Part shown: positions 9,314-18,073 of the stretch, one piece after another
How the letters are laid out: each line of letters starts with the position of its first letter
How positions within the stretch are numbered: position 1 is the stretch's first letter
Source: Roseovarius gaetbuli
GTDB taxonomy: Bacteria > Pseudomonadota > Alphaproteobacteria > Rhodobacterales > Rhodobacteraceae
Assembly: GCF_900172365.1 (NCBI RefSeq)
Contig: NZ_FWFJ01000003.1
Location: forward strand, 1-64,000
DNA length: 64,000 nt
Direction of reading: 5' to 3'
Notes under the pieces: model-generated
The model's database searches: none
What the model was told of the DNA's origin: nothing
The model's input: the letters and a program-made list of their open reading frames with translations, nothing else
Program-made: the position numbers and the translations under genes

Positions 9314-9747
9314 TCGCCAATCAGGCCGACAAGCACAGCTCCGGTCAGCAACAGCCCGATCAGCGGCCCGTTGAGCATGTAGGTGCCATATTCCACGCCA
9401 AGCTCCATGATCGCCGTCACCCCTTCAACGGGCCCGTCATAGCGATTATCAAGTGCGCGGCGCAGCATCTCGTTGAAGCTTTGCAGAAACAAGGCCCAGA
9501 ACACCATGGCCCCAACTCCGGTCAACCCCGCGCTAAAACCTTCGGCGTAGCCTCTGCCAAGGCGCGTGCCGGTCACGAACCAGCCGCACAGCAGGCCAAG
9601 CACGACATTGACCTCGTTGAAGATCCCGAAATTCGTCTCGGGCGGCATCAGCGGGCGGAACACCTCAGAGGCGATCCACCCCAGGGCTCCAAGCCCGATG
9701 GCTGCAACCATCTTGGCCGCAGTCGGCATTTTATCTGTTACGGGCAT
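9292..9747 (-). CDS. trgA: TrgA family membrane protein
   Basis: A 151-residue integral membrane protein with about four hydrophobic segments (residues 10-30, 44-62, 72-95 and 120-145). It belongs to the TrgA family, which was named from a tellurite-resistance locus in Rhodobacter; the molecular activity is unknown. Its ATG follows the cfa stop directly (TGAATG) and its end overlaps trgB. The order cfa-trgA-trgB-cysK on one strand suggests a membrane and thiol stress operon. Confidence 0.88.
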   Translation of the reverse strand: MPVTDKMPTAAKMVAAIGLGALGWIASEVFRPLMPPETNFGIFNEVNVVLGLLCGWFVTGTRLGRGYAEGFSAGLTGVGAMVFWALFLQSFNEMLRRALDNRYDGPVEGVTAIMELGVEYGTYMLNGPLIGLLLTGAVLVGLIGEWVSHRW

Positions 9748-11025
9748 TCACCTTGGCCTTGTGATCGTGATTTGTGTCACGTCACAGTTACCCACGTGAA
9801 AGGTCGAGGCACAAGAGGTGAGATAAAAATTCCACATCCGCCGGAACCGGTCATCAAAGCCCATGGCCGCGATCTGATCCCATTTCGCGTTGAAGGTTTC
9901 ATGCCAGCGGCGCAGCGTCTGATCATAGCTTTGGCCAAATTCGATCGAGCGCGCCACAACAAGCCCCGCCTTTTCCGCCTCGGCGCGCAGCACGCTCGGG
10001 CTTGGCAGCATGCCACCGGGAAAGATGTATTTCTGGATGAAATCGACACCCTTGCGATAGGCCTCCCAACGGCGATCCTCTACGGTGATCACCTGAAGCG
10101 TGGCCATGGCGCCGGGGCGCAGGCGCTCGCGCACAGTCTCGAAATAGGACGGCCAGTATTTTTCGCCCACCGCCTCGAACATCTCGATGCTGGCGATGCC
10201 GTCATACGTGCCGCGCTCGTCGCGGTAATCCTGAAGCTTGAGGTCAACCATATCCGACAGGTTGGCCTTGGCAATCCGATCCCGGGCATAGGCAAGCTGT
10301 TCGCGGCTGATGGTCAGGCCGGTCACGCGCAAGCCACGCTCGCGCGCCGCATATTCGGCAAACCCGCCCCAGCCACAGCCGATTTCAAGCACGTGATCAC
10401 CGGGCTTTACCCCCATCTGATCGACCATGCTGGCGTATTTCGCGATCTGGGCGCGCTCAAGGCTTTCCTGCCCGGTTTCAAACAGCGCACTGGAATAGGT
10501 CATGGTTTCATCAAGCCAGAGCCGATAGAAATCATTGCCAAGGTCATAGTGGTGGCTGATGTTCTTTTTTGCCTGACGCTTGGAATTGCCCTTGAGGAAA
10601 TGGCGCAGCCGCTCATAGGCGCGCACAAGCGACATGCCGGGAAATCCGTCATAGATCACGTCGTTATCGGTATGCACGAAATCCATCAGCGCCTGAAGAT
10701 CGGGCGTGTCCCACCAGCCATCAAGATAGGCATCCGAAAACCCAAGGTCGCCCTCGCGAATGAGGCGCTCAAAGCAGTCGGGGTTTTTCACCACCACCTC
10801 GGCCACCGGGCCGGGCTTGTGCCCCTCGGCGCGAAACACCCGGCCATCGGGCAACACATAATCAAGCCGCCCGGCGTTGATCTTTTTGGTCAGCTCGAAG
10901 ACCTGTGCAAAATAGCGCGGCAGGTCTTTCTGGCCGTTGGTGTCGGTCAGGATCATGCGCTGTGTCCCCAGTGTGTCTTGTGCATAAGCTAGGGCGTCAG
11001 GCCCCGTTTGATCAATATTTTTCAT
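9748..11025 (-). CDS. cfa: Cyclopropane-fatty-acyl-phospholipid synthase
   Basis: A SAM-dependent enzyme that adds a methylene bridge to unsaturated acyl chains of membrane phospholipids. The SAM-binding motif is VLEIGCGWGGFAEYAA, and the family segments NISHHYDLGNDFYRLWLD, MTYSSALF and FIQKYIFPGG are all present. Two starts are possible. The ATG at 11025 lies five bases after the photolyase stop, while the ATG at 10956 (MILTDTNG) has GGGGA eight bases upstream and may be the true one. The gene sits between the photolyase and trgA on the same strand, in line with a stress-linked operon. Confidence 0.92.
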   Translation of the reverse strand: MKNIDQTGPDALAYAQDTLGTQRMILTDTNGQKDLPRYFAQVFELTKKINAGRLDYVLPDGRVFRAEGHKPGPVAEVVVKNPDCFERLIREGDLGFSDAYLDGWWDTPDLQALMDFVHTDNDVIYDGFPGMSLVRAYERLRHFLKGNSKRQAKKNISHHYDLGNDFYRLWLDETMTYSSALFETGQESLERAQIAKYASMVDQMGVKPGDHVLEIGCGWGGFAEYAARERGLRVTGLTISREQLAYARDRIAKANLSDMVDLKLQDYRDERGTYDGIASIEMFEAVGEKYWPSYFETVRERLRPGAMATLQVITVEDRRWEAYRKGVDFIQKYIFPGGMLPSPSVLRAEAEKAGLVVARSIEFGQSYDQTLRRWHETFNAKWDQIAAMGFDDRFRRMWNFYLTSCASTFHVGNCDVTQITITRPR

Positions 11026-11030
11026 TATTT

Positions 11031-12452
11031 TCAGAAGTCCCGGCCGCTATAGGCCTCTAGGGCGCGCTTGCGCCCCTCGGCCAGATCGACCAGCGGCGTG
11101 GGGTATTTATCCTGCGGATCAAGGCCCCAGCGTTTCGGCACCGCCGCGAAATAAGACAGCGCCGTGTCTGAGGGCTCAGCCTGTCCTTCGGCGATCCAGC
11201 GGTCGGTATAGACCCGTTTGGCGTCGAACTTATCAAGCTGGGTCTCGGGGTTGAACACCCGGAAATAGGGCGCCGCATCCGGGCCACAGCCCGCCGCCCA
11301 CTGCCAGCCCATGGCGTTGGCGGCGATATCCCAATCGGTCAGGCACTCGGCGAACCAGTCAAGCCCGACGCGCCAATGGGTCATCAGGTGCTTGGTCAGG
11401 TAACTCGCCACGATCATCCGCGCACGGTTGTGCATGCGCCCGGTGACATACATCTCACGCATGGCGGCATCGACAAAGGGCACGCCGGTGCGCCCCTGTT
11501 TCCAGGCCAGAACATCCGGCGCCTCGCCATCCTCGTTCCACGGGAAGGCCGACCATTCGCGGCGCCAGTTGTCGTTCAGAATATGCGGCGTGTGATACAT
11601 CAGGTGATAGGCAAACTCGCGCCAGACCAACTCCTTGAGCCAGGTTTCGGCGCCCTTGGCACCCTCGTGCAGCGCGCGTTGACCCGCGTGCCAGCATTGG
11701 CGCGGTGAAATCTCGCCAAGGGCGAGGTTTTCCGACAAGCACGATGTGCCATCCACACCCGGAAGGTTGCGATCATCCCTGTAGTCAGTGATCGCACCGC
11801 CGGTGAACTCGTGCAACCGCTCCATCGCCGCCGCTTCACCAACCCGTTGATAAGGCGCACAAACCGCCGCCCCGCGCCGCATTGCCGCCGACATCTTCCA
11901 ATCCTCAAGCGCATCGCTTTCGGGCCAATTATTAGGGGTGGGGATCGTCGCGGGCGCCGCGAGCGGGGCTGCAACCTCGCGGTCCTTCACGGCGCGCCAC
12001 ATCGGGCTGTAGACCTTGTAATAGCCGCCGGTCTTGGTCTCGACTGTCCAGGGCTCGAACATCAGGTGGCCGGCATGGCTCTGGGCATCGACACCCTCGT
12101 CGCGCAGGGCGGATTTGACCCGCTTGTCGCGCTCGATCGACTGCGGATCATAGAGCCGCGACCAATGCACGGCCCCTGCCCCGGTTTCCGCCACAAGCGC
12201 GCGCAGCACGTCAAGCGGATCGCCCATGCGCATGATAAGTCGGCTGCCCTTGCCCTCAAGCGCGCGGCCCATTTCCGCCAGTGACAGGCCAAGCCGCCAT
12301 TTCGGCGCGGCGCCAAGGGTGGCAACGCTCTCGTCATGGATGAAAACCGGAATAACCGGCCCACCATTCTTGCAGGCCGCAACAAGTGCGGGATGATCCG
12401 CGAGACGCAAATCGCGCCGCAGCCATAGGATTGTCGGTTTATCGTCACTCAT
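11031..12452 (-). CDS. phrB: Deoxyribodipyrimidine photolyase
   Basis: A light-driven flavoprotein that splits cyclobutane pyrimidine dimers. The N-terminal alpha/beta antenna domain begins ILWLRRDLRLADHPAL. The C-terminal FAD domain has WREFAYHLMYHTP, GRTGVPFVDAAMREM, TGRMHNRARMIVASYLTK and DWDIAANAMGWQWAAG, all photolyase signatures, with the Trp residues of the electron-transfer chain. The 473-residue length is standard for class I CPD photolyase. The ATG at 12452 has GGGGCAGGAC just upstream. It is the first gene of the apparent phr-cfa-trgA-trgB-cysK run. Confidence 0.95.
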   Translation of the reverse strand: MSDDKPTILWLRRDLRLADHPALVAACKNGGPVIPVFIHDESVATLGAAPKWRLGLSLAEMGRALEGKGSRLIMRMGDPLDVLRALVAETGAGAVHWSRLYDPQSIERDKRVKSALRDEGVDAQSHAGHLMFEPWTVETKTGGYYKVYSPMWRAVKDREVAAPLAAPATIPTPNNWPESDALEDWKMSAAMRRGAAVCAPYQRVGEAAAMERLHEFTGGAITDYRDDRNLPGVDGTSCLSENLALGEISPRQCWHAGQRALHEGAKGAETWLKELVWREFAYHLMYHTPHILNDNWRREWSAFPWNEDGEAPDVLAWKQGRTGVPFVDAAMREMYVTGRMHNRARMIVASYLTKHLMTHWRVGLDWFAECLTDWDIAANAMGWQWAAGCGPDAAPYFRVFNPETQLDKFDAKRVYTDRWIAEGQAEPSDTALSYFAAVPKRWGLDPQDKYPTPLVDLAEGRKRALEAYSGRDF

Positions 12453-12500
12453 GTCCTGCCCCGGTGTTTTAAAGTCATACGTCGCGACTCGGGGCGCGGA

Positions 12501-13721
12501 TCAAAGAATATCGTCGAGGGCCGTCAATAGTTTATCAATCTCGTCGCGGCTTGTGTAATGCACGAAACTCAGGCGCAAAACACCCTGCGCGGGATCGATC
12601 CCCATCGCCGTCAGCGGGCGCACCGCGTAAAAGTCGCCGCCCCCTGCCATGATGCCGTGTTTGGCAAGCTCCGTGGCCGCCTCTTCGCCGGGTCTGTTGA
12701 GGGCAACCGCCACCGTGGGTGCGCGATCTTCGGCGCGGTCAGGGCCCAAAAGCCGGACCGAATTGCGATCCTTGAGGTAATCCAGAAGCGGCTGTAGCAG
12801 CGTTACCTCATGCGCGCGCATCAGGTCATGCACGCCAACCGCCCGCGCCGAGGCCTCGCCGGTGATGCCGTGATGCGCCGCCAGATCGTCGACATAATCC
12901 GCCATGCCCGCACTTGCCGCCACCTGCGCATGATCGGGGCCAGCCGGGGTAAAACGTTTGTAGAGCGTATCGGCGTTGAAATAATGCGCCTGATTGGGCA
13001 GCAGATTGCCCAGCTCGCGGCGGATCACCATGATGCCCTGATGCGGCCCATAGGTCTTATAGGCCGAAAACAGATAGATATCCGGGCCCATCCCGCCCAC
13101 ATCCGGCAGGCCATGCGGCGCATAGCTAACCCCGTCGACACAGACAAACGCCCCCGCCGCATGGGCAAGCGCAGTGATGGCCACCACCGGGTTGATGGCG
13201 CCGATGACATTGGAGCAATGGGGAAAACACACAAGGCGCACCCGCTCATCCAGCAGGGTCTCGAGATCTTCGGGGTCAAGCATGCCGGTGTCGGGGTCGA
13301 CCTTCCATTCGCGCACCTCAAAGCCTTCGTCGGCCAGACGCCGCCAGGGGCCTGAATTGGCCTCGTGGTCCTGATTGGTGACGATGATGGCATCGCCCGG
13401 CTCCATCCATTTGCGCACCGCTTGCGCCAGCACATAGGTATTGGCCGTGGTCGAGGGGCCAAAGCTTACCTCGTCGCTGGCCACGCCAAGCATGGCGGCA
13501 AGGCGCGCGCGCGCCTCGTCCATTTCATCGCCTGCAAGGCGGCTTGCCTCGTAGGGGGCATAGGGCTGAACCTTGCGCTGACGGTAATAGCGCTCAAGCC
13601 GGGCAATCACCGGCGCGCAGGTATAGGACCCGCCGGCATTCTCGAAAAACGCCTGTCCCTGAAGGGATGGCTCGGCAAAGGCCGGAAACTGGGACCGTAC
13701 AAATTCAACATCCAATGTCAC
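12501..13721 (-). CDS. Class V aminotransferase, cysteine desulfurase-like
   Basis: A fold-type I PLP enzyme of about 406 residues. FENAGGSYTCAPVIARLERYY at the N terminus, TNQDHEANSGPWRRL, VCVDGVSYAPHGLPDV and the Schiff-base lysine in FSAYKTYGPHQG place it in the class V/SufS-like group often annotated as cysteine desulfurase-like protein. No clear catalytic Cys loop of SufS or IscS is seen, so desulfurase activity is not assured. The start is GTG at 13721, because AGGGGG lies eight bases before it; the longer frame to 13787 lacks such a site and would run into the terminator of the upstream gene. Confidence 0.85.
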   Translation of the reverse strand: MTLDVEFVRSQFPAFAEPSLQGQAFFENAGGSYTCAPVIARLERYYRQRKVQPYAPYEASRLAGDEMDEARARLAAMLGVASDEVSFGPSTTANTYVLAQAVRKWMEPGDAIIVTNQDHEANSGPWRRLADEGFEVREWKVDPDTGMLDPEDLETLLDERVRLVCFPHCSNVIGAINPVVAITALAHAAGAFVCVDGVSYAPHGLPDVGGMGPDIYLFSAYKTYGPHQGIMVIRRELGNLLPNQAHYFNADTLYKRFTPAGPDHAQVAASAGMADYVDDLAAHHGITGEASARAVGVHDLMRAHEVTLLQPLLDYLKDRNSVRLLGPDRAEDRAPTVAVALNRPGEEAATELAKHGIMAGGGDFYAVRPLTAMGIDPAQGVLRLSFVHYTSRDEIDKLLTALDDIL

Positions 13722-13767
13722 CGCGATATCCCCCTGAAATCTGTGAGTGCAGGCACAAAACAGCAAA

Positions 13768-13799
13768 GCCCCCCGGCACGCAAGCACCGGGGGGCCATG
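13768..13799 (-). terminator. Intrinsic terminator after the first BCCT gene
   Basis: A 9-bp GC stem (GCCCCCCGG / CCGGGGGGC) with a 10-base loop is followed by TTTGCTGTTTT on the minus strand, 25 bases past the BCCT stop. It separates the transporter from the class V enzyme downstream. Confidence 0.8.
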
Positions 13800-13821
13800 A
13801 TCTCCAATTTACCTTGCGCTG

Positions 13822-15534
13822 TCAGAGGCTTCGCTTTTCGCTTTGCAGCCCCCGGAAGATCGCCCAGCACATCACCAAAAGCACAAGCGTGAATGGCAGG
13901 CCGGTTGAAATCACCGCCGACTGGAGCGAGGCCAGCCCGCCGCCAACCAATAGAACGATGGCAACCGCTCCTTCAAAGATGCACCAAAACACCCGCTGCG
14001 CAACCGGCGCATCGACCTTGCCACCTGCCGTGATCGTGTCGATCACAAGGCTGCCGGAATCCGATGAGGTGACAAAGAACACCACCACAAGAACAATCCC
14101 GATGGTCGAGGTGATCGTCGCCAGCGGCAACTGATCAAGCATGTAAAACAGTTTGAGCTCCAGCGATGCGTCCTTGGCCAGGGTATAGCCGTCATTGACG
14201 ACCTGGCTGATGGCGGTGCCGCCGAAAACGCTCATCCACAACACGCAGACGAGGCTTGGTATCAGCAGCACGCAAATCAGGAATTCGCGCACCGAACGGC
14301 CCCGGCTGACGCGGGCGATGAACATGCCGACGAAGGGTGACCAGCTGATCCACCACGCCCAGTAGAACGCCGTCCAGCCCTGCATGAAGTTGGTGTCCTC
14401 GCGTCCAAACGGATTGCTGAGCGGAATGACGTTTTGCAGATAGGCCCAGAGACTGTCCGCGAAGAACGTCAGAAGAAAGATCGGCCCGCCGACGATCAGC
14501 GTGAACACCAGCAAAAGCGCCGCCAGCCCCATGTTGATCTCGGACAAGACCTTGACCCCGCCATCAAGACCGCGCACGACTGAGATAAGCGCAATTGCCG
14601 TGATCCCGGAAATCAGCAGCACCAGAAGCAGGCTCGAATTGTCCACGCCGCTTTCCGGGGTGTTGCCGTAGGGGATGCCGATGAAGCTTCGCGTGCCCTC
14701 TGCCGCGTCACCCGACCCGTAAAGAAAGGTCAGCCCCGAGGCCGCCTGTTCGGCGCCAAAGCCAAGCGAGGTGGCCAGACCGAACAGCGTGGCAAAAACC
14801 GCCAGAATGTCGATCAGGTGGCCGGTCCAGCCCCAGACCCGCTCGCCAAAGATCGGGTAAAAGGCAGAGCGCAGGGTAAGCGGCAAGCCTTTGTTATAGC
14901 TGAACAAGGCCAAGGCAAGCGCCACGACCGCGTAAATCGCCCAAGGGTGAAGCCCCCAGTGAAAGATCGTCGCCGCCATGCCAAGGCGCGTGGCCTCGCC
15001 CGCGTCGCCACCCGCCGCGCCAAGCGGCGCCCAGTCAGAGCGCAGGCCGTTCTCGCCCATGGACGTGCCGCCCATCGAGCTTGCGAAATGGCTCATCGGC
15101 TCAGAGACGCCAAAGAACATCAGGCCGATGCCCATGCCCGCCGCGAACAGCATAGAGAACCAGCCGACATAGCTATAATCTGGCGTCGCTTCGGCCCCGC
15201 CAAGGCGAACGCTGCCATAGGGGCTGACGATCAGGAACAGGCAAAACACCACAAAGATATTCGCCGCCCCCAGAAAGAACCAGTCAAAGCTCTTGGTGAC
15301 CGCCGAGAACAGCCAGCTGAACACAGCAGCCGCCTGTTCGGGCAAAGCGAGTGCGTAGAAGACGAACAAAATGATCGCCAACCCCGAGATAAAAAACACT
15401 GGGTTGTGGATATCAAGCCCAATCGGCCCCATTTGAGGTTGAACGTTGTCCTGACCGAGCTCGTAGTCGGTATCGATCAGGTCGGAATGACCCTCAGGCG
15501 CGGGAATACCCGGATTTACAGTTTCATCGGCCAT
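13822..15534 (-). CDS. BCCT family betaine/choline/carnitine transporter
   Basis: A 570-residue secondary carrier of the betaine-choline-carnitine family with about 12 membrane helices from residue 45 to 560 and a 40-residue acidic N terminus. The glycine stretch in helix 3 (FAAGMGIGLMFFGVSEPMSHF) resembles that of Na+-coupled BetP. The Trp-rich signature WTAFYWAWWISWSPFVGMFIARVSRGRSVREF is complete. The substrate (glycine betaine, DMSP or choline) cannot be fixed from sequence. The ATG at 15534 has AAAAAGGGGG upstream. A terminator-like hairpin in the leader may control it, and a second BCCT gene is divergent. Confidence 0.93.
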   Translation of the reverse strand: MADETVNPGIPAPEGHSDLIDTDYELGQDNVQPQMGPIGLDIHNPVFFISGLAIILFVFYALALPEQAAAVFSWLFSAVTKSFDWFFLGAANIFVVFCLFLIVSPYGSVRLGGAEATPDYSYVGWFSMLFAAGMGIGLMFFGVSEPMSHFASSMGGTSMGENGLRSDWAPLGAAGGDAGEATRLGMAATIFHWGLHPWAIYAVVALALALFSYNKGLPLTLRSAFYPIFGERVWGWTGHLIDILAVFATLFGLATSLGFGAEQAASGLTFLYGSGDAAEGTRSFIGIPYGNTPESGVDNSSLLLVLLISGITAIALISVVRGLDGGVKVLSEINMGLAALLLVFTLIVGGPIFLLTFFADSLWAYLQNVIPLSNPFGREDTNFMQGWTAFYWAWWISWSPFVGMFIARVSRGRSVREFLICVLLIPSLVCVLWMSVFGGTAISQVVNDGYTLAKDASLELKLFYMLDQLPLATITSTIGIVLVVVFFVTSSDSGSLVIDTITAGGKVDAPVAQRVFWCIFEGAVAIVLLVGGGLASLQSAVISTGLPFTLVLLVMCWAIFRGLQSEKRSL

Positions 15535-16116
15535 TAAGGCCCCCTTTTTATCTTAGCCGTTCTGTTGAACCTGCGCGCAAAAAGACCCGCCTTGGGGCGG
15601 GCTTTGGCGAAACGCGGCCACGTAAGATGCGTCGGCTAGTGTTGCGTTCTGGGCTCTTAAAGCGGCAGGCGATCGGTGCCTGCGCAGTGGTGTATCGTGC
15701 CCGCTTTGACCCGCTTGATAAGCCAGCTTAACAAGGCGCAGGGGGCTGACGCAACCGCAGCGCGGGCATTTCACGACGAAACCGACACAATTTATGTCGC
15801 AAATTCGCAGTCACCGCCCTGCAGAATCGCACATGACGGGCCAAACCGCCCCCGGCCGGACCGCGCTTCAGAAACTTCACGTTTCTTGTTTCGCACTAAA
15901 GCATCGCTGAAATACCGGGCGCGCCGCGCGCTCTCGGAGGCGCAAAGCGTCGCAAACCGGCGGTCGAGCGCCGTATTTCTCTCCGGCGCGAAACTCTGCC
16001 CTGTGAGACACTCTTGCGATGGGGCGAAAGGCCGCATCTTGCGCGACCTTGACCAAGACACGACCCAGAATGATCCGCCCCCAACCAAATAGAAACGGAA
16101 CCGGGAACAGTCACAC
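15535..16116. promoter_or_regulatory. 582-base divergent control region between two BCCT genes
   Basis: No convincing gene is present. Both BCCT promoters must lie here. Two palindromes stand out: CGACA-N7-TGTCG at 15783-15799, and AGAAAC-TTCAC-GTTTCT at 15870-15886, a perfect 6-bp arm repeat. Either could be an operator for an osmolyte-responsive regulator; neither matches a site I can name. Small open frames here look like noise. Confidence 0.5.
15579..15601 (-). terminator. Terminator-like hairpin in the BCCT leader
   Basis: On the minus strand CCCGCC and GGCGGG form a stem (15586-15601) followed by TCTTTTTG. It lies about 45 bases upstream of the BCCT start codon, with no gene upstream for it to end, so it could act as an attenuator. 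Alternatively it ends a small untranslated RNA. Confidence 0.5.
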
Positions 16117-17952
16117 ATGAGTATCAAACCCCCCTTTACCGATCTGGAGATCAAGACCGCTCCATCGGGATTTTACGAAGGCTATAGCCTTCCGATCGCG
16201 CTTATCTCCAAAACGGCCATGGTGCTTTTGGTGATCTGGGCACTTGTCTTTCCGCTGAATGCTAATGCGACGCTTTCAAGCCTGAACTGGAAACTTCTGG
16301 AAGGCTTCAACAGCTTTTACATCATCGCCACCGGCATCTTTGCCTTTTTCCTGTTTATCGTGGCGCTTCTTCCGGCCACTGGCCGCCGTTTGATGGGCCG
16401 CGAGGGCGAAAAGCCCGAGTTTTCCAATTTTTCATGGTTCTCGATGATGTTCGGCGCAGGTCTGGGCGTTGGCCTTATGGTGTTTGCCACCGCCGAGCCG
16501 CTTGGTCTCTGGGGATCGAACCCGGTGGTTGTTGCAGGCGGCGTCGAGGGCAATACACCCGAGGCGGTAACTTCGGCCTATCGCTATACCTTCGCGCATT
16601 ACGGCTTTCACGCCTGGGCGATCTATGTGGTGACCGGGCTTAGCCTTGCCTATTACGCCTATACCCGTGACATGCCGCTGACGATCCGCTCGGCGCTGAC
16701 GCCTCTTCTTGGGCGCGCGGCCAATGGCATCATCGGCGATATCGTCGATGTCCTTGGCGTTGTGGCGACCATTCTTGGTGTGTCGGTGACCATCGGCTTT
16801 GGTGTCTCGCAATTCGTTGACGGCGTTTATGCGGTCACCGGTATGGAATGGCTGATGAATACAGAGCTTGAGACGCCGAAACCCTCGACCGTGGGTCTTA
16901 TCGCGGCGCTTCTGGCGATCATGGGCATGTCGATCATGTCGGCAGTCTCGGGCGTCGGCCGCGGGATCAAGTATCTCTCGAACCTCAATCTCGTGCTGTC
17001 GTTCATCCTGCTTCTGGTGTTCGTGGTGTTTGGCTCTTTCGCCTTCGCGATGACCAAATATGCCACCGCTTTCGTCGATTACATCCTGCATTTCGTGTCG
17101 CTGTCGTTCAACGCCTATGGGCCGTTGTCGTCGGATGCCTTTGCCGCCGCCCTGCCCGCCGAGGCCGCACCGCTTGCCGGTGACCTCTTTGGTGGGGCCA
17201 CAAATGCCTGGGGAAGCTATTCCGGCTTTGCCGCTGGGTTGACCGGCGCCGCCGCCGAATTGCCCGAGGCCACCAAGATCGCCGCCTATGAGGCCGGCAC
17301 CCAAGGCCGTCTGTTCGGCTGGCAGGCCGGCTGGACCACCTTCTACTGGGCCTGGTGGATTGCGTTCTCGCCCTTCGTCGGTCTGTTCCTGGCACGCATT
17401 TCCAAGGGGCGCACCGTGCGCGAATTCATCCTTGGCTGTGTCATCGCTCCGGCGCTTGTGTGTTTCGCATGGATGACCATCCTTGGCGCCACCGCGATTG
17501 ACCTTGAACTGAGCGGTGTGGCCCAAGGCGCAATCATCGGCGCCTCCAACACCAACAAGCTGTTTGCGACACTCGGCTTCATGATCGACGGCAGTCTTCT
17601 GACCGGCATCACCATCATGTGCGTGGTACTGATCATGACCTTCCTGGTCACCTCGGCAGATTCGGGCATCCTTGTGATGAACACGATCATGTCGGGCGGT
17701 CAGGCCGAAACCGGGGTCAAGCACCGCATCATCTGGGGTCTTATCCTGACGCTGGTGATTGGCGCGCTGATCATCGCGGGCAACTCTGGCGCGGCGGCCG
17801 ATCCGTTCGAGGCGCTGAAAAATGCCATGATCATCGGCGCCCTGCCCTTTGCCATAGTGATGATGCTGATGGTGATTGCGCTGACCAAGGCGCTTTACCG
17901 CGACAGCCTGCGCGACAAGCGCGGCGTGGCAGAGCCACAGCCGGCCGAGTAA
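16117..17952 (+). CDS. BCCT family transporter (second copy)
   Basis: A 611-residue BCCT carrier, divergent from the first and only distantly similar to it. Membrane helices span about 25-595. The helix 3 motif is GAGLGVGLMVFATAEPLGLW, which differs from the MGIG form of its neighbour and suggests a different substrate or ion coupling. The Trp motif WTTFYWAWWIAFSPFVGLFLARISKGRTVREF is intact. A Pro/Ala-rich loop of about 70 residues (330-400) between helices is longer than usual. The ATG has GGAACCGGGAAC upstream. A strong terminator follows the stop by 22 bases, so it is a single-gene transcript. Confidence 0.93.
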   Translation: MSIKPPFTDLEIKTAPSGFYEGYSLPIALISKTAMVLLVIWALVFPLNANATLSSLNWKLLEGFNSFYIIATGIFAFFLFIVALLPATGRRLMGREGEKPEFSNFSWFSMMFGAGLGVGLMVFATAEPLGLWGSNPVVVAGGVEGNTPEAVTSAYRYTFAHYGFHAWAIYVVTGLSLAYYAYTRDMPLTIRSALTPLLGRAANGIIGDIVDVLGVVATILGVSVTIGFGVSQFVDGVYAVTGMEWLMNTELETPKPSTVGLIAALLAIMGMSIMSAVSGVGRGIKYLSNLNLVLSFILLLVFVVFGSFAFAMTKYATAFVDYILHFVSLSFNAYGPLSSDAFAAALPAEAAPLAGDLFGGATNAWGSYSGFAAGLTGAAAELPEATKIAAYEAGTQGRLFGWQAGWTTFYWAWWIAFSPFVGLFLARISKGRTVREFILGCVIAPALVCFAWMTILGATAIDLELSGVAQGAIIGASNTNKLFATLGFMIDGSLLTGITIMCVVLIMTFLVTSADSGILVMNTIMSGGQAETGVKHRIIWGLILTLVIGALIIAGNSGAAADPFEALKNAMIIGALPFAIVMMLMVIALTKALYRDSLRDKRGVAEPQPAE

Positions 17953-17974
17953 TCAGCCGCTTGCAAACAGAGAA

Positions 17975-18005
17975 ATGGCGCCGCATCCCTGCGGCGCCAT
18001 TTTTC
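17975..18005 (+). terminator. Intrinsic terminator of the second BCCT gene
   Basis: A perfect 10-bp stem ATGGCGCCGC / GCGGCGCCAT with a six-base loop runs straight into TTTTT. It follows the BCCT stop by 22 bases. Confidence 0.93.
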
Positions 18006-18013
18006 GTTGTGCC

Positions 18014-18073
18014 AAAGCATGTCGCATGTACGAGACCCTCAAAACCGGTTCCCACTTTTGAGCACCATGCTTT
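18014..18073. repeat. Nested palindromic repeat element
   Basis: Outer arms AAAGCATG (18014-18021) and CATGCTTT (18066-18073) enclose inner arms CTCAAAA and TTTTGAG around CCGGTTCCCAC. This resembles the small palindromic elements (AAGCATG...AAAAGTGGGAACCGGTTTT type) scattered in alphaproteobacterial genomes. It reaches into the TAA stop of the ribbon-helix-helix gene and lies between convergent genes, a common place for such elements. Only one copy is seen in the window. Confidence 0.7.

Noticed and set aside
9262-10992. A 576-codon open frame antisense to cfa, and similar long frames at 16432-17724 (minus), 47040-48923 (plus) and 54101-55630 (minus)
   Set aside because: They lie opposite genes with clear family motifs, lack recognisable domains and are the usual antisense open frames of GC-rich codon use.
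15553-15774. 73-codon minus-strand frame in the BCCT gap
   Set aside because: It runs through the leader hairpin, and its sequence is of low quality with no similarity that I can see.
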